Shown here piece by piece: positions 55,447 to 63,682 of a stretch of 64,000 nucleotides of DNA (position 1 is its first letter; the number at the start of each line of letters is the position of its first letter). This DNA is from Kocuria tytonis. Its GTDB lineage: Bacteria; Actinomycetota; Actinomycetes; Actinomycetales; Micrococcaceae. The stretch covers positions 62,001 through 126,000 of the forward strand of contig NZ_PNJG02000004.1 of assembly GCF_003226895.2 (NCBI RefSeq), read 5' to 3'. The translations under genes and the position numbers were made by a program. Under the pieces are notes generated by a model. That model did not search any database, had not been told where the DNA came from, and saw only the letters and a program-made list of their open reading frames with translations.

Positions 55447-56949
55447 GTGGAGCACTTCCCCACCCTGACCGAGACCGTGGCGGCACTGCGCCGCGGTGAG
55501 ACCACGAGTGAAGCCCTGACCTCCGCGGCACTGGATCGCATTGATGCCCTGAACGAGCACATCGGGGCGTTCGTGCACGTCGCGCATGAGGCCGCTCTGG
55601 CCTCGGCGCGCGACGCGGATCGGCGGCTGCGCGGGAGCACGGGTGATTCGACCGTGCCTGCCCTGCTGGGCGTCCCCCAGTCGCTCAAGGACGGGCACGA
55701 CGTCGCCGGGATGCCCACCTCGTGGGGCTCGCTGACCGCGCGCGGGGAGGACGGAAGCATCCCGCGGTCAGAACGCTCGGACGAGCTCGCCGCCACCCTG
55801 CAAAACAGCGGCGCCGTGATGCTCGGGAAGACCCAGGTGCCCGAGTTCCTGCTCAACTGCTATTCCGAGAACCGCCTGTACCCTCCGGCGCGCAACCCCT
55901 TTGCCCTGCACTGCTCGGCCGGAGGTTCCTCCGGGGGCCAGGCCGCCGCGGTGGCCGCGGGCATCCTCCCCGCGGCCATCGGCTCGGACGGCGGCGGTTC
56001 CGTGCGGATTCCCGCTGCGGCGGGCGGGCTCATCGGGCTCAAACCGAACCGGGGGCGGGTGCCCAGCAGCGATGCGCTGTCGAATGTCGGGCAGCTGGGG
56101 GTCAACGGACCCATTGCCCGTACGGCGGCGGACGCCGCCCTGCTCATGGATGTGCTGTGCGGCACCCCGGGCCACGAACGGATCGACCGGCCCGTGGTGG
56201 CCGTGCCGGAACCCTCGTTCTCGCGAGTCGTGGAACGCGCCCTGCAGGGCGACGCGCCGTGGGGTCATCGCCCCCTGCGCATCGGCGTGAGCACGGCCTC
56301 GCCCTTCGACGCCGCGTACGAGATCACGGTGTCCCCGGAGGCGCGGGCCGCGCTGGACGAGGGGATCCGCGGTCTCGAGGCGCTGGGCCACACGGTGGAG
56401 GACGCCGATCTCCACTACGATCCCGCGTACCCCGAGGCCTTCTCCCGGCTGTGGACCACCGCCATGGGCCAGCTGCCGCTCGACGGCGCCGAGCACCTGC
56501 TCACCGGGCTCGCCCGCTCGTTCCGCGAGCGCGCACTCTCCCGCAGTGCGGTGGAGCTCGCAGACGCGTTCGCCGTGCTGCGCGGCATCGAGGCGGACCT
56601 GATCGGCCAGTATTCCCGTTTCGACATGATTCTCACCCCGGCTCTCGCCATGCCCCCGCGGCCCGTGGGCTGGTACCACGAGGGCTTCGACATCGCGGAT
56701 CCGGCGGGCGCGGACCAGGACTACATGCGGCAGTGCCAGTACACGCCGTGGACCTCGGTGGTGAACGTGATCGGGCTGCCCGCCATCACGGTGCCCACCA
56801 CGTGGCGCACCCCCGGGTCCGGGGACTACCCCGGGCCGGTTCCCATGGGCGTGCAGCTGGTGGGGCGCGCGTCCTCGGAGGCGCAGCTGCTCGCGCTGGC
56901 CGCCCAGCTGGACCCGCCCACGACGCCGCACGCGTACCTCGTCGCCTGA
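55447..56949 (+). CDS. Amidase-signature family amidase
   Basis: A 500-residue serine amidase. The Ser-cisSer-Lys triad is visible: Lys81 in SLKDGHD, the cis-Ser in GGSSGG (159-164), and the nucleophile Ser185 in GSDGGGSVRIP. Length is normal. No signal peptide is seen, so it is cytoplasmic. It starts with GTG after GAGAGGA. It may release a carboxylate such as GABA or a related acid from an amide imported by the adjacent permease; that link is inference. The family also includes GatA, but gatB and gatC are absent here. Confidence 0.85.
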   Translation: MEHFPTLTETVAALRRGETTSEALTSAALDRIDALNEHIGAFVHVAHEAALASARDADRRLRGSTGDSTVPALLGVPQSLKDGHDVAGMPTSWGSLTARGEDGSIPRSERSDELAATLQNSGAVMLGKTQVPEFLLNCYSENRLYPPARNPFALHCSAGGSSGGQAAAVAAGILPAAIGSDGGGSVRIPAAAGGLIGLKPNRGRVPSSDALSNVGQLGVNGPIARTAADAALLMDVLCGTPGHERIDRPVVAVPEPSFSRVVERALQGDAPWGHRPLRIGVSTASPFDAAYEITVSPEARAALDEGIRGLEALGHTVEDADLHYDPAYPEAFSRLWTTAMGQLPLDGAEHLLTGLARSFRERALSRSAVELADAFAVLRGIEADLIGQYSRFDMILTPALAMPPRPVGWYHEGFDIADPAGADQDYMRQCQYTPWTSVVNVIGLPAITVPTTWRTPGSGDYPGPVPMGVQLVGRASSEAQLLALAAQLDPPTTPHAYLVA

Positions 56950-56990
56950 GCGCCCCTCCGCGCACGGCGCCGCCCGCGCGCGGGAGGTGG

Positions 56991-57004
56991 CCGTGCGGCG
57001 TCGT
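56991..57004 (+). repeat. Copy 4 of intergenic word CCGTGCGGCGTCGT
   Basis: This exact 14-base copy lies between the amidase and pgm genes. Only an imperfect partner is visible to its left. Confidence 0.6.
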
Positions 57005-57050
57005 CGTCCGCCGCGGCGGGGGCGGGGCCCGAAACCGTGCGGCACACGGC

Positions 57051-57079
57051 CTGACGGGAGGGGCATTCGGGACTAGGTT
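57051..57079 (+). promoter_or_regulatory. pgm promoter, leaderless type
   Basis: CTGACG (57051-57056), a 17-base spacer and TAGGTT (57074-57079), with the ATG exactly six bases on. The -35 is close to TTGACA. Confidence 0.65.
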
Positions 57080-57085
57080 GGTGCC

Positions 57086-58720
57086 ATGACCAACCGTGCG
57101 GGCACCGTTGCCCAACCCAGTGACCTCGTGGACATCGACCAGCTCCTGGCGGCCTACACCGAGCGGGTGCCGGACGCCGGGAACCCGGACCAGCGCGTGG
57201 TGTTCGGGACCTCCGGGCACCGTGGTTCCTCGCTGAAGACCTCGTTCAATGAGCACCACATCGCGGCGATCACGCAGGCGATCGTGGAGTACCGCGCCGG
57301 GCAGGGCATCACCGGACCGCTGTTCATGGGCAGGGACACCCACGCGCTGTCCGGGCCCGCACAGGACACCGCCCTGCAGGTGCTGGCCGCGAACGGCGTG
57401 CGCACCCTGCTGGACTCGCGGGACGGCTACACGCCCACCCCGGCGCTGTCCCACGCGATCCTCGCCCACAACGCCTCGCAGCCCGAGGACCGCGCGGACG
57501 GGATCGTGATCACCCCGTCCCACAACCCGCCCACGGACGGTGGCTTCAAGTACAACCCCCCGCACGGTGGCCCCGCGGACACGGACGCCACCGGGTGGAT
57601 CGCGGACCGCGCCAACGAGCTCATCGAGGCGGGCCTGGAGGGCGTGCGGCGCGTGCCCCTGGAGGAGGCGAAGGCCGCCGAAACCACCGGGACGTTCGAC
57701 TTCCTGGACGGCTACGTCTCGGCGCTGCCCGAGATCATCGACCTGGAGGCCATCAGGGCCGCCGGCGTGCACATCGGCGCCGACCCCATGGGCTCGGCGT
57801 CGGTGGCGTACTGGGAGGAGATCCGAGAGCGCTTCGGGCTGAACCTGGAGGTGGTGAACTCCACCGTGGACCCGCAGTGGGCCTTCATGACCCTGGACTG
57901 GGACGAGAAGATCCGCATGGACTGCTCCTCCCCCTCGGCCATGGCATCGTTGATCGGGGCCCGGGACAGGTACGACATCGCCACGGGAAACGACGCGGAC
58001 AGCGACCGCCACGGCATCGTCACCCCGGACGCGGGGCTCATGAACCCCAACCACTACCTCGCGGTGGCCATCGACCACCTCTACCGCACCCGGGACAGCT
58101 GGCGCGCGGATGCCGGGGTGGGCAAGACCCTGGTGTCCTCCTCGATCATCGACCGCGTGGCCGAGTCCCTGGGCCGCCGCCTGGACGAGGTCCCCGTGGG
58201 CTTCAAGTGGTTCGTGCCCGGCCTGCTGGACGGCTCCACCGGCTTCGGCGGGGAGGAGTCCGCGGGTGCCTCGTTCCTGCGCCGGGACGGTTCGGTGTGG
58301 ACCACGGACAAGGACGGCATCATCCTGGCGCTGCTCGCCGCGGAGATCCTCGCGACCACCGGCAAGACCCCGTCCCAGCGCTACCGGGAGCTCACGGAGC
58401 AGTTCGGGGATCCCGTGTACCAGCGCATCGACGCCCCGGCGAACCGCGAGCAGAAGGCGGCACTGAAGAAGCTCTCCGCCGAGCAGGTCACCGCGGACAC
58501 CCTGGCCGGTGAGCCCATCACCGCCAAGCTCACGGAGGCACCCGGCAACGGTGCGGCGATCGGCGGGCTCAAGGTCACCACCGAGAACGCCTGGTTCGCG
58601 GCCCGCCCCTCCGGCACGGAGGACGTGTACAAGATCTACGCGGAGTCCTTCAAGGGCGAGGAGCACCTGAAGCAGGTGCAGCGGGAGGCCAAGGCGCTCG
58701 TGGACTCCGTGATCGGCTGA
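57086..58720 (+). CDS. pgm: Phosphoglucomutase (alpha-D-glucose type)
   Basis: A 544-residue enzyme that interconverts glucose 1- and 6-phosphate. The phosphoserine is S145 in TPSHNPP. The magnesium loop is NDADSDRHG, the sugar-binding loop is GGEESAGAS, and the phosphate-binding loop is ARPSGTED near the C-terminus. Length matches bacterial Pgm. It is monocistronic, with its own leaderless promoter and a downstream terminator. Confidence 0.96.
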   Translation: MTNRAGTVAQPSDLVDIDQLLAAYTERVPDAGNPDQRVVFGTSGHRGSSLKTSFNEHHIAAITQAIVEYRAGQGITGPLFMGRDTHALSGPAQDTALQVLAANGVRTLLDSRDGYTPTPALSHAILAHNASQPEDRADGIVITPSHNPPTDGGFKYNPPHGGPADTDATGWIADRANELIEAGLEGVRRVPLEEAKAAETTGTFDFLDGYVSALPEIIDLEAIRAAGVHIGADPMGSASVAYWEEIRERFGLNLEVVNSTVDPQWAFMTLDWDEKIRMDCSSPSAMASLIGARDRYDIATGNDADSDRHGIVTPDAGLMNPNHYLAVAIDHLYRTRDSWRADAGVGKTLVSSSIIDRVAESLGRRLDEVPVGFKWFVPGLLDGSTGFGGEESAGASFLRRDGSVWTTDKDGIILALLAAEILATTGKTPSQRYRELTEQFGDPVYQRIDAPANREQKAALKKLSAEQVTADTLAGEPITAKLTEAPGNGAAIGGLKVTTENAWFAARPSGTEDVYKIYAESFKGEEHLKQVQREAKALVDSVIG

Positions 58721-58725
58721 GGTGG

Positions 58726-58762
58726 CACCTCCTCCCGCACCGGGCGGGTGCGGGAGGAGGTG
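58726..58762 (+). terminator. pgm terminator
   Basis: Perfect 15-bp arms (58726-58740 and 58748-58762) with a 7-base loop, five bases after the stop. Confidence 0.85.
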
Positions 58763-58864
58763 TTGACCGCTGATAAGTATGCGTATTCAATGAGGGGCGA
58801 CCCTCGCGGCACCGTGGCAGACCCCTCGCCCCGGGGGCACATCACCGAAGGATGACACCCCCGC

Positions 58865-59947
58865 ATGAGGTCCACCCCCGCCCGCCCGGATTCCACGAAT
58901 CTTCTGGGCCCCTCCAGCATGTTGCAGTCCGAGCCCTGGGAGCGTTTCCAGACCGATCTGGGGCGCAGCACCCACAGGCTCCACGGGCCCGGGTGGGATG
59001 CCCTGGTGGTGGAGGAGCGATCCCGTGCCGGCAGGATCTGGTACGCGCCCTACGGTCCCGTGCTGGAGCATCCGGCGGCGCTCACGGACGCTCTCGAGGC
59101 CCTGCGGGAGGCCGCCCGCGCCGAGTCCGTGGGGTGGTTGCGGGTGGAGCCGCAGCTGCCCGCCCCGGCGCAGACGCCTTTCAGGAACGCGGTGCAGCGC
59201 CAGAACGCCACGGCGGCCTCCCTGGTGGCCCTGCTCCGGGCGCACGGCGCCCGCCCCGCTCCGCGTGACATCCAGCCCGCCCACACCCGCTGGGTGGATC
59301 TCACCCGCCCGCCCGAGGCGATCCTCAAGGCCATGACGGGCACCAACCGCAACCTCTGGCGGCGGCACCGGGACAAGGGCCTCACCCTCTCGTCCAGTTC
59401 GCACCCCAGCGCCGCGGACGCCGTGATCGAGCTGCTGCACCGCACCGCGGGGCGCAAGGGGTTCACGGCCCAGACCTCCGAGTACCTGCGCACCGCGGCC
59501 CGCTCCCTGGGGCCCTCCGGCAGCTGCACGGCGTACTTGAGCTCCGTGGACGGCACGGTGGTCAGCGCCCTGCTCACCTACGACTCCCCCACCACGCGGA
59601 TCTTCGCGCACTCCGGCATGGACGCGGCGGTGCGCAAGCTGCGGCCCAACCAGCCGCTGATCGCCCAGGCGCTGCTCGACGCCGCGGCGCAGGGCCAGTC
59701 CGTCGGCGACCTCTTCGGCATCGCGCCCCTGAGCCGGCCCGATCACCCGTGGACGGGGTTCAGCGCGTTCAAGCGCTCCTTCGGGGGCGCGGACGTGGCA
59801 CTGGGCGGCACGTGGGACGTGCCCGTCAGCCGCGCCCGCTACGCGGCGTACCGGGGAATGCGCCGCGCTCGGGACGGAGCGGTCCAGCTCCGCGCCCGGG
59901 CGCGCACGGCGGTGTCCGAGGCCAGGAGCTCCCGGAGCTCGGACTAG
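58865..59947 (+). CDS. FemX/FemAB-like aminoacyltransferase (peptidoglycan bridge formation)
   Basis: A 360-residue double-GNAT-fold protein of the FemABX type. Characteristic stretches are the middle WVDLTRPPEAILKAMTGTNRNLWRR and the late FGIAPLSRPDHPWTGFSAFKRSFGG, the latter conserved in enzymes that add amino acids to the lysine side chain of lipid II. It would build part of the interpeptide bridge; which residue it adds is unknown. ATG at 58865 is far from its GAAGGA; Met19 is a plausible alternative start. Its TAG stop overlaps the stop of the convergent gene in a CTAG palindrome. Confidence 0.85.
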   Translation: MRSTPARPDSTNLLGPSSMLQSEPWERFQTDLGRSTHRLHGPGWDALVVEERSRAGRIWYAPYGPVLEHPAALTDALEALREAARAESVGWLRVEPQLPAPAQTPFRNAVQRQNATAASLVALLRAHGARPAPRDIQPAHTRWVDLTRPPEAILKAMTGTNRNLWRRHRDKGLTLSSSSHPSAADAVIELLHRTAGRKGFTAQTSEYLRTAARSLGPSGSCTAYLSSVDGTVVSALLTYDSPTTRIFAHSGMDAAVRKLRPNQPLIAQALLDAAAQGQSVGDLFGIAPLSRPDHPWTGFSAFKRSFGGADVALGGTWDVPVSRARYAAYRGMRRARDGAVQLRARARTAVSEARSSRSSD

Positions 59948-61482
59948 CCCACCGGGTTCTGCGCGTCCCAGGCCCGGGTGTAGAAGTCCGAGGACAGCGA
60001 GTCCAGCAGGTCCCGGTAGTCCTCCGGTGCCATGGCCTGGGCGGAGCCCTCGGGGGGTGTCGGCCGGCGCACGGACACGCCGAGGCCCGCGGCGCCGTCG
60101 CGCACGGAGAGACCGGCGGCCTCGAGGAGCGTGGGGTACATGTTCAGCTGGTCCGCGCCGGAGCGCAGGGGCTCCCGGGGCGAGCCCCCCGGGATCCACA
60201 CACGGTTGAAGATGGTGCGGTGGGGGTTGTCGTCCAGCTGCTCGTGGAAGGCGTCCCCCGCGCTCATGTGCTTGAGGTGGTCGCCCATGATCACCACGGA
60301 GGTGTCCTCCAGGTAGCCCCGGGACCTCATGTGGTCCACGAATCCGGCCACCTGGGACATGGAGCACGCGAACACGGACGTGACCTGGTTCTGGGTGTCC
60401 ACGTCGCAGGAGTCGTAGACGTGGACGGGTTCGTGGGTGTCCAGCGTCAGCATGGACAGGTTGAAGGGCTGCCCCGTGCGCTCGGAGTCCGCGTGCAGCC
60501 GGTCGATCTCGTCCTTGGCGTGGGACATCAGGCGCTCGTCGCTCAGGCCCCAGTCGCCGCGGAAGTTCTTCTCGGGCTCACCCGCGGCCCGCCAGTCCGC
60601 CAGCCCCTTGTCCTCGGTGTAGCCGTGGCTGCGCAGGAACGTGCCCTTGCCCGCGAAGGAGGAGTTGGCGCCGCCCAGGAACACGTTCTTGTAGCCGTGG
60701 TCCTGCAGGACATCCCCCAGGCATGTGACCCCGCCCAGGTACTGGTCCATGCCCACGCCGATGTCGGAGGCGCCCATGCCCGCGCCCGATCCCTTGAGCG
60801 GGATGCCGCACTGGGTGGACGCCATCCCGGCCATGGTCCACCCGCCGCCCTCGTACTGCTGGAAGTCGGCCACGCTGCGCCAGCCCTGGGAGGGCGGTGT
60901 CGCGTTCTCAAGTGGGGCGAACGCGTTCTTCTCGAAGAGCTGGTCGTCCGCCAGGGTGGCCTCACCGGACTCGAGGTAGATGACGACGAGGTTGAGCTTG
61001 TGCGCGTCGGCCGTGACGGTGGGGCGGACGTACTGGGCCCCGATGTCGTGGGGGGACTTCGCGGCCTGCACGTACTGCCGCAGGCCCACGGCCGAGGCGA
61101 AGCTCGCGGTGCCCGTGACGACCACCGCGGCCACCGCCAGCGCAGAGGCCGAACGCAGTGCCACCCGCGCGGAGCGGCCGCGCCGCTCCGCCCGGGAGCT
61201 GCGGCCCCACCTGTGGCGGACCACGGCGATGAGCGCGGTGACGAGAACGGGCAGGACCCCGATCACCAGCACGGCCACCCACACGATGGACCCGCCCCCG
61301 CCGTCCGTCTGCACGGACACCAGGTTCATGAGCATCTGCCCCACGGAGATGGGGCCCCAGTAGTGCCTGATCACCGCGGCGGCCGCGAGAAGCACGAGCC
61401 CCAGCCAGATCAGCGCGTAGGCGACGCCCCGCCCCGCCCACAGGCCCACGGTTCTGCTCATGCGGAGAAAACGCTCAGACAT
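59944..61482 (-). CDS. LtaS/MdoB-like phosphoglycerol transferase (sulfatase fold)
   Basis: A 512-residue membrane enzyme. Three N-terminal membrane segments (about 16-38, 65-87 and 110-130) precede an extracytoplasmic sulfatase-fold domain. LVVIYLESGEATL is the metal-binding start, and MAGMASTQCGIPL holds the likely Thr/Ser nucleophile. TLDTHEPVH and MGDHLKHM carry further metal ligands. The family adds phosphoglycerol to teichoic-acid-like or glucan polymers. The likely role is cell-envelope polymer synthesis. The ATG has AGGA five bases upstream. Confidence 0.84.
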   Translation of the reverse strand: MSERFLRMSRTVGLWAGRGVAYALIWLGLVLLAAAAVIRHYWGPISVGQMLMNLVSVQTDGGGGSIVWVAVLVIGVLPVLVTALIAVVRHRWGRSSRAERRGRSARVALRSASALAVAAVVVTGTASFASAVGLRQYVQAAKSPHDIGAQYVRPTVTADAHKLNLVVIYLESGEATLADDQLFEKNAFAPLENATPPSQGWRSVADFQQYEGGGWTMAGMASTQCGIPLKGSGAGMGASDIGVGMDQYLGGVTCLGDVLQDHGYKNVFLGGANSSFAGKGTFLRSHGYTEDKGLADWRAAGEPEKNFRGDWGLSDERLMSHAKDEIDRLHADSERTGQPFNLSMLTLDTHEPVHVYDSCDVDTQNQVTSVFACSMSQVAGFVDHMRSRGYLEDTSVVIMGDHLKHMSAGDAFHEQLDDNPHRTIFNRVWIPGGSPREPLRSGADQLNMYPTLLEAAGLSVRDGAAGLGVSVRRPTPPEGSAQAMAPEDYRDLLDSLSSDFYTRAWDAQNPVG

Positions 61483-61623
61483 GTTCCTGACCCCGTGTTC
61501 CCGAATAGTTCTGCGTGGGCCCGCACCGCTTGTCGCTGCTGCCGCACCGCTCCCTCTGTCAATGTGGATTCAAGCGTAGGACATTCCCCGCTTGCCGTTC
61601 GTTAACCTTCGCGACATCACAGG

Positions 61624-61646
61624 GGCGCGGCACACCGGTCCGCGCC
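61624..61646. terminator. Weak hairpin in the LtaS-like / mntR intergenic region
   Basis: GGCGCGG and CCGCGCC arms (7 bases) around a 9-base loop, about 55 bases after the regulator's stop. Confidence 0.35.
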
Positions 61647-61699
61647 GAGGCCGCGCACCCGGGATGGAGTGGTCCTGCGGGGCGGTGGAGCCGGACGGC

Positions 61700-62461
61700 T
61701 CAGCCCGGGTGGTCCTGCAGACGCACCCACACCGCCTCGGCCACGAGGATGTCCAGGTCCACGACGTCGTCCCCCGAGGACTGCCGTGCGGCACCCGGGT
61801 CCGTGGGCACCCGCTCGGCCGTGGCACCGGTGCCCGACGGCGCCTGGGGTGCCTCCGCGCGCACGCGCACCTTCGCGGCGTCGGACGGGTCCGGGAGCAC
61901 ACTCACCCGCGATCCCGGGCCGATCCCCGCGCGGGACAGCCGCCGAAGGGTCCGGGGGTTCTCGTCCGAGACCCGCGTGACGCGCACCCGGGCCGGCCCG
62001 ACCACGTCCGCCAGGGGGACCGCCGGCGCCGGGGTGATGACCCCGTCCCGGGTGGGAATCACGTCCCCGTGCGGGTCCGTGCCGGGATGGCCGAGCTTGG
62101 CGTCCACACGGTCGATGAATCGGTCGGTGACGGCATGCTCGAGGACCTCTGCCTCGTCGTGGATCTCGTCCCACGCGTAGCCCAGCTCGGTGGCCAGGAA
62201 CATCTCCAGGATCCGGTGCCGGCGCACCATGTGCACCGCCACGTCACGTCCCTCGGCGGTCAGCTCCACGACCCCGTATGCGGGCCGGGTCACCAGGCCC
62301 TGTGCGGTGAGCTTCTTCAGCGCCTCGGACACGGTGGAGGCCGCCAGACCCATCCGCGCGGCCAGCGACGTGGTGGTCACCCGCTCCGGCTCCCACTCGC
62401 CCAGCCGCCAGATGGTCTTCAGGTAGTCCTGGGTGGCCGGGCTCAGCTCTGCGGGGTGCAC
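61700..62461 (-). CDS. mntR: DtxR-family metalloregulator, MntR-type metal site
   Basis: A 253-residue metal-dependent repressor. It has an N-terminal winged helix (about 8-70), a dimer and metal-binding domain (70-140), and a C-terminal FeoA/SH3-like domain (about 150-205) with an Ala/Pro/Gly linker. The metal residues are D12, H82, E105, E108 and H109. D12 and E105 stand where iron-type DtxR/IdeR have Met and Cys, which points to manganese, as in B. subtilis MntR. The E11 ligand of that protein is Lys15 here. The GTG is six bases after TACCCT, so the mRNA is predicted to be leaderless. No Mn transporter gene is in view. Confidence 0.83.
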   Translation of the reverse strand: MHPAELSPATQDYLKTIWRLGEWEPERVTTTSLAARMGLAASTVSEALKKLTAQGLVTRPAYGVVELTAEGRDVAVHMVRRHRILEMFLATELGYAWDEIHDEAEVLEHAVTDRFIDRVDAKLGHPGTDPHGDVIPTRDGVITPAPAVPLADVVGPARVRVTRVSDENPRTLRRLSRAGIGPGSRVSVLPDPSDAAKVRVRAEAPQAPSGTGATAERVPTDPGAARQSSGDDVVDLDILVAEAVWVRLQDHPG

Positions 62462-62467
62462 GGGTTC

Positions 62468-62473
62468 AGGGTA
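62468..62473 (-). promoter_or_regulatory. -10 box of a predicted leaderless mntR promoter
   Basis: TACCCT on the minus strand, exactly six bases before the GTG; identical to the serS box. Confidence 0.55.
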
Positions 62474-62654
62474 GCGGGGTAGTGCAGATCCCGGAGGACT
62501 GCCGCGGGCGGATCGCAGCGGGAGGGGCCCAGAATGCTGTGCAGCGGTTGTGGTTGGGGCGCGCAACCCCGCCAAGCTGCTCGGGGCCTCAAAAACACGG
62601 AACGCAACGGAGAACAGAAGGGCACGGCCGCTCTGTTTTACCCCAGGGAACTCG

Positions 62655-63563
62655 TCAGCGGCGCCGGCTCTGCAGCTGCTTCAGCAGGGTGGCCATGAGG
62701 TCCTGCTCCTGCAGGCTCGGATCCTCGGCCTGTGTGTACTCCTGGCCCGTCATGCCGTCCCCCTGCCGGCGGTTCTGCGGCGGTTCGAGACCCTCAATCA
62801 GGATGGCCTCCATGGTGGCCACCACCAGGTCGGTCCCGAAGTTGGACCCTGCGGCACCGAGCACTCCTGTGCTCAGCACGGGGCGCAGCCCAAACCAGGA
62901 GAACCTGTCCCAGCGACCGGACAGCCGGTCCTTGGTGTGCTCCGCCAGGCGCGCTCCAAGTCGGGGGCTGGAGACCCGACCGGTGTAGATAGTTCGTGCT
63001 CCGTCGTGGAGCAGGTACACACCGATCTGCTGTGCGAAGTCGATTGCCTTCTCGTCCTGGGACTGCCGCCCCAGCACCCGGACAGCGGTGGAGCTGACGG
63101 ACCAGTCCACCAGGTCACGGCGCCAGAACATGCCAAAAGCCGTGATGAGACCCGCGTCGTCGTGGTGCGCGTCTGGAGCGCCCGCCTGGGTCTGCTCGTC
63201 CTCCGGATCCGCACGGTTCGGGTCCGCGTCCCGCACCGGCCTCGCCTGGGCCCCCGTCTTTCGGGCGGTACCAGGGCGGGGCCTTCCGGGGGCACCTCCC
63301 GGCTCTTCGTATGCCGAGCGCAACGCGGCCAGCGGCACGGCCTCGGAGTCGCGCTGCACGTACCAGAAGGACCACCCATTAGTCGCTCCGCCCCGCCGCA
63401 CCGCTTTGGCTGCAGCGGACGGCGTGCGGTAGGACGATTCGTCGTACAGGACGGATCCGTCTGCGGTGAGCGACGCTCTCGCGGGCCAGGTGGGCGACCT
63501 CGATTCAAGCTGCTCGCCCGGAAACAGCAGCTCGTGCTCGATGAGATCTTTCAGGCTGGTCAT
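62655..63563 (-). CDS. RAMA-domain GIY-YIG nuclease (predicted)
   Basis: A 302-residue protein. Residues 12-70 resemble a RAMA domain (restriction enzyme adenine methylase-associated): FPGEQLE..., DGSVLY, RTPSAAAKAV and NGWSFWYV. A polar linker (85-135) leads to a conserved-looking segment (138-168) and a GIY-YIG nuclease domain (180-270). All core catalytic positions are present: GVY (181-183), YTG (193-195), Arg201/Arg205, Glu252, and Asn264 in PPQNRR. A nuclease role on modified or invading DNA is inferred. The ATG has a good GGAGAG. It lies 119 bases downstream of a type ISP-like gene on the same strand. Confidence 0.75.
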   Translation of the reverse strand: MTSLKDLIEHELLFPGEQLESRSPTWPARASLTADGSVLYDESSYRTPSAAAKAVRRGGATNGWSFWYVQRDSEAVPLAALRSAYEEPGGAPGRPRPGTARKTGAQARPVRDADPNRADPEDEQTQAGAPDAHHDDAGLITAFGMFWRRDLVDWSVSSTAVRVLGRQSQDEKAIDFAQQIGVYLLHDGARTIYTGRVSSPRLGARLAEHTKDRLSGRWDRFSWFGLRPVLSTGVLGAAGSNFGTDLVVATMEAILIEGLEPPQNRRQGDGMTGQEYTQAEDPSLQEQDLMATLLKQLQSRRR

Positions 63564-63629
63564 GTGTTCACTCTCCTACCGTGGGCTGAATCGTTGTCTT
63601 CACCGTGACCGTCGCGCCCGGTGCGCGGC

Positions 63630-63666
63630 TGCCAGCGACCGGCAACCCTGGACAGGACCGCTGGCA
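63630..63666 (-). terminator. Hairpin between the ISP-like and RAMA-nuclease genes
   Basis: Eight-base arms TGCCAGCG and CGCTGGCA around a 21-base loop. It is the only structure in the 119-base gap and may be a weak terminator or attenuator. Confidence 0.3.
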
Positions 63667-63682
63667 CGGTGGTGGCCCGGTC

